This document shows, one piece after another, positions 23,101-35,554 of a stretch of 64,000 nt of DNA. The DNA is from Todiramphus chloris collaris (taxonomy: Eukaryota; Chordata; Aves; Coraciiformes; Alcedinidae). Below the pieces are notes generated by a model, which saw only the letters and a list, made by a program, of their open reading frames with translations, was not told the origin of the DNA and did not search any database. The stretch spans positions 11,806,764-11,870,763 of the forward strand of contig JANVCC010010406.1 in NCBI GenBank assembly GCA_025345505.1, written 5' to 3'. The translations under genes and the position numbers were made by a program. How positions within the stretch are numbered: position 1 is the stretch's first letter; every line of letters begins with the position of its first letter.

Positions 23101-26100
23101 AGAGGGAAGATGACTGGATTTTTCATCAGTAGGAGACTGATAATAGGGTGTATGGCCTGCACTACCAGCAGCAGACTGGGAAGGAGATGCTACTTCTAAT
23201 GTTTTATCTTCAGGGCTTGCACAGTGCTCTTCAGCAACATCTTGACGTACATCAGGCAATGAAGCAACAGGGACAGGCTCAGATGAGACCTTGATCTCAT
23301 TGTGAGCGAGTGAGAAGTTCACGCTACGTTCACTCAGTGGTGTTTTTGCAATGGGTGATGGAGGAGACAAACTGTCAACTGGACTCTTGGTCAGAATATG
23401 TTTTTCACCAACCTCTTCTTGATAGGGTTCTTTGATTTCTAATTTGGCAGTGCCTTGGATTTCACTTTCTTTTTGCCGGTATACATCTTGGAATGCAGAT
23501 TTGCAGAATTTGTCTTCCTCTAATGAAGAAGGTGGTGAGATGGTGGAAGCTGAGGCATTATATTCTTTACCTTCTGTGGCCTCTGTTTTGGATCCTTCAG
23601 ATAAACCATTCAAAGTATCTGGAAGTGGAGAAAGTTTAGGTCTGCCAAACTCTTGAGAGTATAGTGATGTCTCATACTTGGTAATGTTTACATACTCCTG
23701 AGAGGGTGACTCACTTTCCTCGTTGTTAGTTTCATCACTCATGACATCCCGAGGTGTAGACATTTCATCCATTGGAGTTGGTTCACTGGATATTTCAATG
23801 GTAGACTGTGTGTAACCTGAAGTAGCAGTGAATTCCTCAGGCTGATCTTCTCTATTTTCTTCATCAGAAACAGTGGCTTCACTTTCTGAACCACCAGGTA
23901 ATGTCTCATCATGGATAGAAGAAGCGGGTTCAACTGCTGGAGACTGAGGCTCTGAGCGTTTTGTTGGTGTAATTATGAGTAGGCCATATTTATCTTCAAC
24001 TTCACCAGCTTCTGCAGCTTTGTCTACCACAGCCATCACATAATCTTCTTCAGCTTCTATTTTTTCAGTTTCCTCTTCATCTCTGATGCCTTCTGCTTTG
24101 TCTTCCTCACCTTCTTCAGTCTCTTCAGTTTCTGCCTTTTCTATTGCTTCTTCTCTGTCTTCCTCAGCCCGTTCATCTGATGTCACATAATCTGCCTTTT
24201 CAATATACTTTTCATCTTTAATGTTAGCATCTTCTTCGGACATTATTTCTTCTGAGCTCTCTTTGACTTTTCTTGGTTCCTCCATGTATGGTTTTGTGGC
24301 ATCCAGTGGCATCTTTTCTTCTTCATCTTCACCTCGCTCTTCAGCTTCTTCTGTCTCTGCCTTTTCCTCATAATCTCCTGCTTCAGATGATTCTTCCAAG
24401 CCAGTTCCTTCATCTTCAAATTTTTCATTGTCATCAACTCGGTGCTTTTCCACAGGTTCCAGTTCTTCAGGTGTTTGTTCACACTCACCCTCAGCCTCTG
24501 TGGTAGTTATGCCTTCATCAGAGGATTCGGCAGGTCCTTCATTATCCAATTTTTCTTTCTGTACTTCAAAGGCCTCTTTTTGTACTGTGCCAGTGAGCTT
24601 CAGTTCATCTATAAGTGCAACCTGAGGTTTTGTTTCTTTTATTGTTTCTACTTCTTCAGCTTTTAATTCCTCAAAATCCTTTGTTAAGTCCTCTGGTGAA
24701 GACATAAGGGATCTCTCTGCTTCAAGTTCCTTTCCACTGGCTGTAATTTCTGCAGCTGCTACAGCGGCTACAGTTGTGGCAGCGACTCCAACCGCTGCAA
24801 GGGCAGCTTGTGCTCCACTGACTTTGATCTCCTTCTTCACAGTCTTAACTTTTCCCTTATCCTTTGGCTTTCCAGCAGGTACTGCTTCTTTTTTAGGAGG
24901 TTCTTCTTTCTTTTGTGGTTTAGGCTTTGCTGCTGACTTTTTGGCTTCAGTTGAAGGAGTAGCTGTCTTCTTTGTTTCCTTAGAAACCTTTTTGATGTCC
25001 TTTTTGGCTTCTTTTTCTTCCTTCTTAACTTCCTTCTTCTCTTCTTTTTTAGCCTCTTTTTTAGCTTCCTTTGGTGGAAAGTCTTTCTTTACTTCCTTCT
25101 TCATCTCCTTCTTCTCTTCTTTTTTCACGTCTTTTTTAACTTCTTTCTTTATCTCTTCTTTTTTGGGTTTTTCCTCTTTTTTGATGGGTGTTTTCTCCTC
25201 TTTTTTAGAAACTTCTTTCTTTGGTTTTTCTTTTTCCTCTTTCTTTTCTTCAGGTTTTGATTTTACTTCCTTTTTCACTGTCTTCTCCTTTGCCACTTTC
25301 GGTTTTACATCTGTAGTTTGTTTTTCGGGAGTTTCAGATTTTACTAACTCTTCTTCTTTATTTGTTACGTCTTTTTCCACCACTGTAGGCTTGGTCTCCA
25401 CTTTTGCTGGTTTCTCTTTTTTAACTGGAACTTTTTCTTTGTTTTCCAACTTCTGAGGCTTTTCTGGTGCCAGACTAGGCTTAACAGGCTCTGGTGTTTC
25501 TTCTTTAGACTCTTTTCTGACAGGCTTGCTTGGTGGTGTCTTTGCAGCAGGCTTGAGACTCTCCTTGCTGTCTGTTCGTTGTTTCAACTTCGCTTGTTTC
25601 ACAGCTGGACTAGCAATGTTCCCAGTTAGGTCTTTTTGTGTAACCATTGGCTGTTTAAGGAAGTCTAAGTGTTTGAGTTTTTCTAGTCCTTCTAGGATAT
25701 TATATTGGGTGCTGTTTCCAGGAAACAGAACTCGTATTATTTTTTCTGCAGGATTAGCTGGGTGCCACACAATCAGGGATGAAACAGAGGTTAAGTAGGA
25801 TAATGGAATGTCTAGTTCTTGACCATTTGGTAGCAAGAATTCAGCTTTATCTTTGTTAGTAGCACTCCACTGCTGCATAAAATATTGCATCTCTTTGCTA
25901 TTCTTGACGGGATTAAGCACGTACATCTCCAATTTGCCAACTCCCATTTTCTGAAATAAAATGATGGGGTCGATGGTATTTCCCACATTTCTGAAAAGAG
26001 GTTCTGGTTTCATAGACAATTTATTTAAATACTGGAGAGTAAAACAAGCTTCCTCTACACTCCTTTTTACTCTAAGATTAGGATCCAGGTTCCTGAGGTT

Positions 26101-26679
26101 CTCAGGTACATTAAGGAATACAACTCCTAAATCAGGTGAGATCAGATTTTTCATCCAGTCACTGTTGGTAGTAGACCCTTGAGACTGTTCCTCTTCTAGT
26201 TCAGCTATTTTTCGCTGAAGCATGCTGTTGATTCCTGGCAGGTTGTCATCTCCAATGTGAGTGAGCAGAATGGAATCTACCCTGTCCAAGTGCCGGATAA
26301 GTTTCCAAAAGCAAGATTTTCTTTCAGATCCTCCATTGATAAGCATGTTGAATCCATTCACTGCAAACAATGCAGAGTCCCCTCTTCCCCCTGGGAAAAT
26401 GTAACAGCAGGGTTTGGAGAGTTTCAAGAAGCCTCCTGAGGTTGGAGGTTCCAAAATGTCAAACGGTGATGGCACTTCTACTGATTCTGACAGATACTCT
26501 GTGAATTCAGAGAGTCCTTCCATTTCGGGTAATATGGAAGCTGAGTTGAGTTTAATGTTAATGAAGTCTTGAAGGTTGTGTCTGTCAAGGTTGGAATTTT
26601 TCCAGTCCCCTTCCTCAGGGCAGAAAAGAGTTAGGCTGGCTTTATTGGCAGGATGTGTGGTGCTCAATAGTTCACCAAT
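20121..26679 (-). CDS. MAP1B: MAP1B exon 5 (heavy chain and start of LC1)
   Basis: Giant exon of 6559 bases encoding about 2186 residues of microtubule-associated protein 1B, a neuronal polyprotein cleaved into heavy chain and light chain LC1. It begins IGELLSTTHPANKASLTLFC after a CCATAG acceptor and ends KSAKTSTTG at a GTAAAG donor (phase 1). Parts in order: conserved N-terminal globular region with THIGDDNLPGIN near 26225-26270, resembling a degenerate metallo-beta-lactamase fold; the basic KKEE/KKEV microtubule-binding block (about 24975-25300); an Ala-rich stretch (about 24735-24815); an acidic Glu-rich region (about 24030-24530); a long Ser/Pro phospho-region; twelve 17-residue neuraxin repeats (20950-21561); and the conserved region ahead of LC1, including SFINPNPLEWFASEE. 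An in-frame TTG, not an ATG, lies at 26667. The true start is in exon 1, outside the window. No frameshift or stop. Confidence 0.98.
20950..21561 (-). repeat. MAP1B: Twelve 51-bp MAP1B/neuraxin repeats
   Basis: Twelve tandem units of exactly 51 bp, each encoding 17 residues of the pattern YSYETTGKTTRSPEATD, followed by a partial thirteenth (YSYEASAHFTPGKS, to about 20920). The invariant core is Tyr-X-Tyr then Arg/Lys-Ser-Pro. No unit differs in length. This is the family's neuraxin repeat array; such repeats are known from MAP1B and bind or modulate microtubules. The Ser-Pro sites are likely proline-directed kinase targets (inference). Confidence 0.97.
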
Positions 26680-29425
26680 CTATGGTTGTAAAACAAAAAC
26701 ACAAGAGGGTAAATTCATTTTTTAATTAATTAATTTATGTCCGAACATATTATTTCCTGATCAGATAAATAAAACCTTTTTCATTTGCTTCTGCATTGGT
26801 GAGTGCCCGTCCTAGAAGATAAAGAAACCTGTTACCACAATTAGTTTACTACTGTATTTTTTTAATTACAAAGAAGGACCTTATTCCTGGTCCCTATTGC
26901 CCAAAGGGTGACAGCAGCCCAAGGTTCCTCCTTCCCCCTCTGCCCTTTATAGGAGGACAGTACAAGCTTTTATACTGAGAGGGTATAAGGAGTATAAGGC
27001 TAACCCTGCCAGAGCTGTCACTATCTCTACCACTGGCTTACGAGTCTCACTGCTGCCCCAGTCCTTCTAGAAAAGCCAGCCAAACAGCTAGGGGACAAAG
27101 CACATCCTCTTTAGAGGGAGAGAGTAGCTGCAGTCCAGAGGAGGCCATTATCCTCCCAGGAATAGCCATCTCCCTCACCCCTTCTCTTGTGGGATGTATT
27201 CCACACACCATCGTTATTGCAGTTCCTTCTGCAATCTGGCTTCTGATAAAGCAGCACCATTCCCAGATTAGCACAACTGACTGTAGGAGAGTTTTCCAGA
27301 ACACTAAGAAATGAGTTACTGCTTCATAAATGCAAACAGCTACAAGCTTTTTATTTCTAAGACAGGGCTAAGGAAAGAGCCAGAAAAAAAAGTGTTAGGG
27401 TTAAAATACTTTTGTCGTTATTTAGATGCTAAGCTCATGGACCACAGAAGTTAAACCTAGAACAACTCATTAATATTGTCAATAGTTGATAACACACTAG
27501 TACCAAAACCAGCTGCTGATACAAAGGCATAGAAAACAAGAACTTCTATGCCACAGGATGAAAAGCTGTTTTTCTTTTCCAGTCTGAACCAAAGAACAAT
27601 GTTTGATGGTCCCACATTAGCAGACAAACAAATATGAAGAAGTACTTTATAACTTCTCCAATTCCACAGATAATTTCATTTCACTTTTTTTTTTTTTTTT
27701 TTGACAATTATGTTAAATGTAGTCCACTTCTATACTATTTGCAAGAATTAACAAAGAGACCACCAAATTATGTAAACTTCTCTAAAGAGGTAATTCAGAC
27801 ATGTCAGTGAAAAATATGCCAGCACTTCATCACATAAAATATCACAACCTTCCCTGAAGACACTCAATTGTCACTTCAAGCTCTAAGAACAGCTTTCACA
27901 AAGATGACATAGATAATGCTACAGCTGAATAATTGGAAAGTCTTGGACCATAAGCTGAATCCACAGAAGAAGTTAATATATAAAAAATTAATGATGTTTA
28001 ATTGTGTTAGCTCTTTTTAGGCTTCCGTTTGTATATATCTCACTTCCTTTCTTTGTGTTACATAATTTATTTTCATCACTTACAAAAATAAAACTCAACA
28101 AAGATGCAGTGGCTGTTATTCAAAGAAAAATAATCTAACTAATACCTAAACAAAGCAGGAAATAAGTATTTTCTATTTTCCTTTATCAGCCTTGCCTGAG
28201 TATCCAAACCATTTGACAGGAGTAAAAATAAATCTCACCCATATGTCAGAGATGGTTTTGTCTGAAAAGGAACAAAGGAAAAAACAAAGCAAAAGAAAAT
28301 AAAAGGAGGCTGAAAAGGATGAAAGATAAGGAAAATAGGAGAACCGTTCCCATTGTTTATTGAAGAAATAAGAAAAGAGGGGCAGCACAGACCACAGCTC
28401 TGAAATGGATTAAGGATATGTTGTGTCTCTGACCAGGGTTGAAAACACATTACTGGCGACACACAAAAGTAGAAAAAGATCACCTCCTCTGGGTGAATAA
28501 ATACAAATCTGTTGCCCACATAAGGAGATAACTTGAGTACAGACTGTTTCTCTTGTAGGCCCAATTTTCTGGCTAGGTAAAAAAAATCATATGGCAATAG
28601 ATAGACCTAATGAGTATACTGGGCCCAGGTTTGTGTTTAGTCCTCTCCAAAGTTTATATTATACCATATTTAGATTTCAGCTTCATATTCCTAAATTCTG
28701 ACTTTCTTTGCTCCTAAAAGGCGGCATGGATAATGCAGACAGCGCTAAGTCACTGGCAGTACAAGCCAATAAAGATCTGGAGAAAAATTATTACAGACAT
28801 AGACTGTGTATGTTAGGAATAGCAAGATCAGGAATGCCCCAGAAAATGCCTCATTGGATTTGCATTTCAAATGATAACACCAAGGATATCGTCTGTGCCA
28901 CTGCTTATGCTATTTGATAACACAGAGATGTAACTGCTCCTTCTCTTCTCTGGATGCAAAGTGACTCTGGGAGCAAAGAAATGCATCTATGAACCTGACT
29001 GTCTTCTCAAGCACTGAGACATATGTTGAGGAATCCTAAAGCTTTAAAGGTGTCACAGCTGTTGAAGACAAACAGCAAACTGGGTGAGAAAACAGAAGAT
29101 TGTTTCCTACCCTGGACCACAAAGGTAAAAAGAAATTTTTTCCTGTGTTAGCTGTTGTTGCAGATGCGGTAGAATGGAACATTCTCAATCCTCTGGCATG
29201 GGGGTTATTGAAAACACCACTTGTAAGCATTGCCTGCAGGGAGTTCTACATTTTAGAGAGGGATTTCTGAAGTAGACTTCATAAAAGCATCCCCCAAAGG
29301 AAATCTACTTGTTTGTAAGCACATACCTTGGCCAGAGTTCAGGTTTGGTCTAGTGAAGTAAAAATGGGAAGAGGTCAGAAACATTATCTCTACACAGTAC
29401 TCATCAAACCTCACATGCTTATAGA

Positions 29426-29515
29426 AATGTGGAATTATTTAGGTTGGAAAAGACCCTTACAATGATTGAGTTCAATCATAAGCTTAACACTGCCAAGTCC
29501 ACCAGGGTCAGGACA
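29426..29515 (-). mobile_element. CR1 LINE 3'-end relic
   Basis: The plus strand reads GGAATTATTTAGGTTGGAAA and then AGACCCTTACAATGATTGAG, continuing to TAACACTGCCAAGTCCACCA. This is the complement of the conserved CR1 3' tail, so the element points to the minus strand. It is only about 90 bases long and decayed. Boundaries are approximate. Confidence 0.8.
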
Positions 29516-30421
29516 GCACAGGAATTCTTTCTTCTGATCACCACATATAAAAACGCTACCCACTTTTTTCCTACCCCTTCTTTCTAACACTTTTTCCAAC
29601 CTATAGACCACCTACAAATTTCCAGGTAGTGGGACTCTAAAAATAATGTTGCATACACAGACTTGCAATAAGGCAAATGCAATCTTTTTTTTGCTTCTGT
29701 GAAATCTTGTAGAAGCAGTGAGAATCCAAGGCTTCAGAATCAGTAATCTGGAAGCCAACACTTTCAAAGAGCTATGCTGACTGTCTGGTGAGCCTGCTGC
29801 CAGCCACACAGCCAAGCAAGCCTTCCTCATAGCCTACAGGAGTGTGCCCTGCACTCCCACCACTGTGGCAATCCCTCAGGGGCTGTAAATCATGGACAAC
29901 CACCATCCTCTGCTTTCCAGACAACAATTTCACTTCTTAATAGTAATGGTAGGATTTGCCCCTTATTTGGGATAGAGTCATAATGTAATGATATGTTGCT
30001 AATTAGACAGAGCTGCAAGGAGCTTGGGTTTGCAATTTCATAGAAAAGCAACTCTGCGAACTGCCAGTGAGTTTTAGGATTCACAAGTGTTTCAGAGAGT
30101 AGGAATCCAGCTCTTTCCTTAACCCTACAACCACACACTGAACAAAAAGGCTTAGAGAACAGGATCAAATGGATACAACAAGGTCATCCTGAAGCCCATG
30201 AAAACTTTGTTTTTTCAGTGCCGAACTTTCAAAACTCACTCCTCTGACACGTTCTTAACTAACTGTGGAAATTAAATTCCTAAGGATGCAGCCATATAGT
30301 TTATTTAAATATATACTTTACACAGCAACCAAATTAAGGATGACAGTTTGTTTACTATGGGTTTCTGCCCTATGGGAGCTTTCAGACACAGTACATTAAG
30401 CAAGACAGTGAAATAACAATT

Positions 30422-30770
30422 TGTCTCTGTTAATACCGGGAGCGGAGAGATGCAGCAACACAAGCGAAAGCAGGCAAAAAAAGACCCTTTATTAATTTAT
30501 AACCCTGTTTTATATATCCTAGCCCCATAGGGCGATTGGTCAGTGATCACCCATCTCCTAGGGTGATTGGCTAAAGTCCTACAGCACCCATTTCAGAATA
30601 TTTTTACAATGTACCATAAACAGAACGTAGCAAAACACCAGGTGTTGGTCTAGCTTACAAAAAACATCCTACTGTTCTTCATAACATGCATGAGAAAGGC
30701 AGGATTCTCACTGAATACTGTAAGAACCTGAGAAAATACCTCTGCTAGCAGCTTCTCAGAATCCATAACA
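30422..30770 (-). mobile_element. Solo LTR of an avian endogenous retrovirus
   Basis: Read on the minus strand, this block starts TGTTATGG and ends with CA. It carries two CCAAT boxes (ATTGG on plus at 30535-30539 and 30566-30570), a TATATAAAA box (30508-30516) and AATAAA (30488-30493), followed by a T-rich and pyrimidine-rich end. That order is a complete U3-R-U5 arrangement. The 3' edge could instead be at 30428, where the minus strand ends TTAACA. No internal gag, pol or env sequence or second LTR is present, so it is a solo LTR. The direct repeat ATAACAATT is present at 30413-30421 and 30765-30773. Confidence 0.8.
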
Positions 30771-31331
30771 ATTCATGAAACAAACCACATTAAATGTTGG
30801 TATACTTCATACTTAACCTTCTTGGTACACAAAAATCAAGATATACAGATTTCACTGGTCAAATTTTAAACAGTACTGTAAAGAAGCCAAGCACGTAGAT
30901 TGTGCAAAACCCTACAACTATTCCAACAGACAGCCTCTGTCTTTTTTAATGTCACCTATTCCTTAGCTGCCACCAGGGAAAAATCTGGTGTCAGGTTCAA
31001 TTTGACTACTTTGTACGCACACCTGAGATAAACAATCTGTATTTTTAAACACAGCACTATCTCCTTCCATTGTCAAAATGATACTTGATTTTTCTGTTTC
31101 TTGCAGTTACAATTTAATTATCCAAATTAAAATTTAATTATTTTGTTAAGCAACTTACATCAAATCTAAAGTAAATTAAATAAATGTTTTGAAAAAAAGC
31201 CTATGATGAAGAGTAAAGAGCATCAGCATCGGGCTGCTGATGCTAACTCTAACAACAGAGGGCCGTTTTTCGTCTTCTAGAAATCTCTGCCATCACATGA
31301 CAATGTATGGGAGATGCTTTTTTGAACATAC

Positions 31332-31472
31332 CTCTTGATCTGTGAAGATCTCAATGAAGTTCTGGAAGGAGAAAGACCCTGATTGAAGAATGAGTTCTCC
31401 TGTGTTTTCAAAGCACTGTCCTGTTAGCACAAGAAGCTTGTGTCTTGCAGCATCCGTGATCATTAAGCGCAC
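31332..31472 (-). CDS. MAP1B: MAP1B exon 4
   Basis: 141-base exon encoding 47 residues, VRLMITDAARHKLLVLTGQC through FIEIFTDQE, matching the mammalian protein almost residue for residue. The acceptor is TTATTCTAG and the donor GTATGTTC, phase 0 at both ends. It joins exon 5 as DQE/IGELLS. It belongs to the conserved N-terminal domain of the heavy chain. The methionine codon at 31461-31463 corresponds to Met127 of mammalian MAP1B, the start predicted for the N-terminally truncated form made from alternative rodent transcripts. Its context (T at -3, A at +4) is weak. Confidence 0.97.
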
Positions 31473-34400
31473 CTAGAATAAAAGAAAGAAATACATTGTT
31501 AATGGGAACGACCATATTTCTATATTCTGCTGAGAATGTGCATTTTATCTCTCATAATTTAAAACATATTTTGAACCAGAGTCTCCCAGAATCGTTGAAA
31601 CATTATCAAGTTATAATGCTGTTTACAAAATAATGAAAAAAAGTGCAAAATGGAAATACAGAGGGTCAAGAAGCAATTAGAAAGAAGGTCTGGTAAATAA
31701 GCCAAACTACTGACATGGAAAAAAGAGCAAGGACCAGAATAATATAAAATTTGAAAGAAGTAGTAATATTTTGAATGAACAAACATGTTCCTTGTGTAAC
31801 TCTTAGTGAATTTTACTAGCACTGTATCAGGACAGTGTTGGCAAACTGTGTCCCCACATGCTAATAAGGGACAACTGCAAGTGTCAGACTCAGGTTTTGG
31901 AAGGCTGCTATTCTTTTCCCAGACTGCAGCATTACTTGTCATTCAGCTGCAAAAAGGTCACTGAAAAGTAACAGCCACAAATCACACCTAAAATTGTCAT
32001 ATTTAGAATGTCGTTCCATTGTAATGTTAATCATCTAGAAAGTTAAGGGAAGATTCTGCTTCATCATAAAGAACTCCGATACAGCCTTGTGCACTATTTA
32101 CATCTCACGATGTCACTAACCATGGGTAACAGAATTTTTTAAAGTGTGCCAACCAAAGACTTTTAAAAATATATGGTAGTAAATTAAATGTATGTTTGAT
32201 GGCATAAATGGGCTTGCCACTGAGAAATAGCCTTCTTCTGCATTTTGAAATAACCTATTCTAAAGTAGATGCTCATTGCTTTTCTTGCCCCTCACTACAG
32301 TTACTAACAGTTCCTGTTGCCCCACAGGGGGAGATTTACTTGCATGCTGAGAAAAATTCACATATTCAGTATACTTTTGTTGTCTGAATTAAATTTGAGA
32401 ACAAAACTAAATAAAACCTGTGTAAGATTCTGTACTGTTGAGTAAGTTTTTTAAAAAAAAAAAAAAAACCCAAAACCAAGAAAGACTTCAAAAGTTTTGT
32501 TCAATGCTGAAAGGTTGGACCTTAACATTCAGCCTATGGTAAAATATGAATTTTAAGTGCGCTAATCCAAAACAAGGCTATCTGCATATTAAACTAAATG
32601 AGCAGAATCCATCTGGAACAACTCCACATGATACTGCATCCAAGCTCCATCTCCATGGAGATGACATAATCACCTCAGCTCTCCTAGCAAGCTATTCTTC
32701 CAATTTTTTATATTGATTGTTAAGCAATCAATTGTTCTACATAATTCCCACTCACACCAGGAAGGCTGAGCCAGGAAGGCTCGACCTGAATCTCTGATGA
32801 ATAGCTTACGTTTTCAGTGCAGGTAGAAAAGAGGCACTGAAGAGTATGTTTCTGAAAGAAGATCCAAACTCTGGCACATTTTCATTGTTACTTTATTTAA
32901 AAAGTGACTCTGATGCTGAGCAGCAGAAGGTTTCTTTAATTAAACACAGAACTAATGGTGGTCTGTCACTACTTGCACTAAATAATCATAAACTCAGCAA
33001 TATCCTTGCTACGTTGAGTGTATCTATTTCTACCTCAGGCAAAAATACATATAAGTATAGATGGATGTCTGATGTTCAAATCTTGTCTGTTTTAGCTGTG
33101 CTAAAAAAAAAAAATAAATGGCTTCCTCTTCTGTATTTTCTATCTTTGCTGGCAACAGTGCTGGGCAGTCTGACAAGTTATGTGTTAACTCACCAGGTCA
33201 TCCAACAGCAAAGTTATTTCCTGACTTATGAATCACTGATATGTGACTGTCACGTAATTCCCCTTCAACATATTTTATTAATTGGTGATGAAATAAATTC
33301 TGCAAAGCCAGCAAACTACGGGGAAAAAAACCAAACCTGCTCACAGATTACAGATCATAATGTACAATACACTGAGAAGACCTTCTGGAGACGCACAAAT
33401 TCTGCGCCTTGGTATAACCAAGGCTTCCTGAAGTCTACCAGAAAGTCATCTCCTGATTTCAGGACCACTCAGTTCCAGAAGAAGTACTGCAAAGTGATGA
33501 TTCTGTTCAACTTTTTCCCTTTGTTGAAGGGAAAATCGTTTGAAGGATGTGAACAGTAAGATGCAGCCTCAGTCAGATCAGAATAGAGGTAAAGATGGAG
33601 TGTGAACAGAGACAGGAGCATAGGAGATCAGAACTTTCCCAGACTTATGGTACTGCTGCAGGAGCATCAGAGCAACGGAGTGGGGTCTTCTTAGTAAGAA
33701 AGTAACTGTTCATGGAGGTCTCAGAAACTTGTTTTCTTTGGGAAACTACAGTCTCTCCCCCTTGGGCCTCTCTCTTCTGCAAGGTATTTTGGCATTTGAT
33801 AGAACATGAAAAGAGCTTTGGGCAGAACCATGCTCTGACTACCACAAGTAAGGCAATTACCAGACAGATTAGCAGGAATTTATTTTAAATTTTATTTTCC
33901 TTGGTTTCTCCTGAATGGATGGATTCAACATCCTCTTCTGGTGGTCAGAGGTCCATGGTATATCACTGTGTCCCCAAATGCAACCTGCAACTCTTGAAAC
34001 ATGAAACTAAGTTTTCTCTTGGTCATAATGGGCAGGGCATGTCCATTCCAACCTCTGATTTAATTCTCCTACCTCTTTCTTAGTGTCTTTTTCTGGCTTG
34101 TGCCCAGTCAGAGTCTTGCTTAGCCAGCCAAGGTAAATCTCAGCTCGGAACTTCTGTCTGTGATAAGTTTGTCAAGATGAAAGCAAAGAAAAGATTGCCT
34201 CCCAGAGTCTAGTAAGAGGAAATGAACAGTAACCTAGCCAAACATATTCCAGAGCCAAAGTACTAACACCAGGGTTCAGAAGTCAGTAATGGCTTCAGAC
34301 CATGTTGTTCCATGTGGTGATCTATCAAAGGTACTATGAGAAAAAGTGACAGCAACAGCACTTCCCTACTTTTTGCAGTTCCTTCAGCTCTTTCCGCCCT

Positions 34401-35471
34401 ACACACACACACACACACCCCCCCCCCCCCCACACACCCCCTTTACAACTTTTTACTCTGAATCTGAGTGTATGAAGAGCTGCTACCTCGCTGACCTCCT
34501 TGCTCCTTTCCAAGTACCTCTAATGCTTTGTAAAAGATTGTAATGCGTATTTTTTTAGTGAATGAGTTGCCATTAACTAAGGTGACTAATATTTAAACTT
34601 TTACAGCTTCAGAAATGTCATTGTTTCTGAGTCATTCCTCCTGTTTTTCTTTAATATCACTTCAGGCTGGTAACAGATTTTTCACAATGTACTACAAGCA
34701 GAACAGCCTCACTTCCCAACAGAAATAGTACCATGTCAGTGCTTCCCAGCACAGGCTAGCAAAGCAATTATCCCTATTTTTTCAGCCCTCAGTCTTCACT
34801 AGCTAGATTTGTCAATTTTGTCTTTGCACTACACACCCAGTTCTTTTGAATCTGCTCTAGCAAGTTCATGAAGCAAGTTCAATTGGCAGTCCTCTTCCGG
34901 CGCACTCTCCTGAGTGCATTGATCATGTCACATGCTTTTTGAAGGACAGACAGGTCAGCCTAGAGTCACCTCCATATAGCTGGTAATTCTTCTCCAATAC
35001 CTAAATCTGTCTCAGGGCACCTTCAGGCACTTTTTTTCATGTGTAAAATAAGCATCAAGAGCTACCAAACAACGGAGAAGCAGAAATGCAGATGCAGCTT
35101 CACCACAGCTGCCTCCACTTCACCAAGAAGGGAACTTAGTTCATTAAGAGAAAAGGAGTGTTGTGATCAGAGGTGTGTTTCTGTCCTGTGCCTCTGACAT
35201 TTTACCAGGAGTATGGGAAACCAGAGAGAACATCAAGGGATGACTGATGTTTTTCATGGTATTTGTTCCTAACATGCCCTTTTATCCACAGTTAGGACCT
35301 GCTCCTACTCTGTTAAGACTCCGAAAGACAGCTTTGGGGTTTGCCAGTCACTAAGCTGGAAGGCAGTAATTGATATTCAAGAATCATCTCAACTACATCT
35401 GCTTCACTGCTCTCATCCTGTCCACTTAAAGGAGCTTTTATGACACACCCATTGAAGTATTTCTGTCTTAC
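31473..35471 (-). other. MAP1B: MAP1B intron 3
   Basis: 4.0-kb GT-AG intron (donor GTAAGA). It holds a CA/C-rich simple repeat at about 34401-34440 and an unexplained 237-codon plus-strand frame at 32846-33559 (see findings). No clear transposon was recognised. Confidence 0.88.
34401..34440 (+). repeat. (CA)n and poly-C simple repeat
   Basis: A run of ACAC dinucleotides, then about eleven C, then CACACACCCC. The mixed composition suggests replication slippage, or sequencing uncertainty across the C run. Confidence 0.9.
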
Positions 35472-35554
35472 CTCAGTACTAACTGCTTCATCTGAGGGGT
35501 TGATCAGGACTACAGTTTCTAAGACGTCACTTCTGTGGTGAAGAATCTTCTGAC
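35472..35554 (-). CDS. MAP1B: MAP1B exon 3
   Basis: 83-base exon encoding GQKILHHRSDVLETVVLINP then SDEAVSTE, identical or nearly so to mammalian MAP1B residues 96-123. The acceptor TGTGCTTGCAG and donor GTAAGACAG are strong. It enters in phase 1, so exon 2 must end with the first G of a Gly codon, and leaves in phase 0. This is the most upstream MAP1B coding exon visible. In rodents, alternative first exons (3A, and an unspliced 3U form) are attached just upstream of this exon. Confidence 0.97.

Larger units (their letters stand above)
26680..31331 (-). other. MAP1B: MAP1B intron 4
   Basis: 4.65-kb GT-AG intron (donor GTATGT, acceptor CCATAG). It contains a CR1 tail relic near 29.43 kb and a solo LTR at 30422-30770. 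A T18 run sits at about 27685-27702. The rest shows no recognisable element. Confidence 0.88.

Noticed and set aside
24776-25456. 226-codon plus-strand frame with many Phe and Ser, membrane-like
   Set aside because: It is the exact antisense of the Lys/Glu-rich KKEE block of MAP1B exon 5. Complementing AAG/GAA-rich codons yields Phe/Ser/Leu-rich frames without stops.
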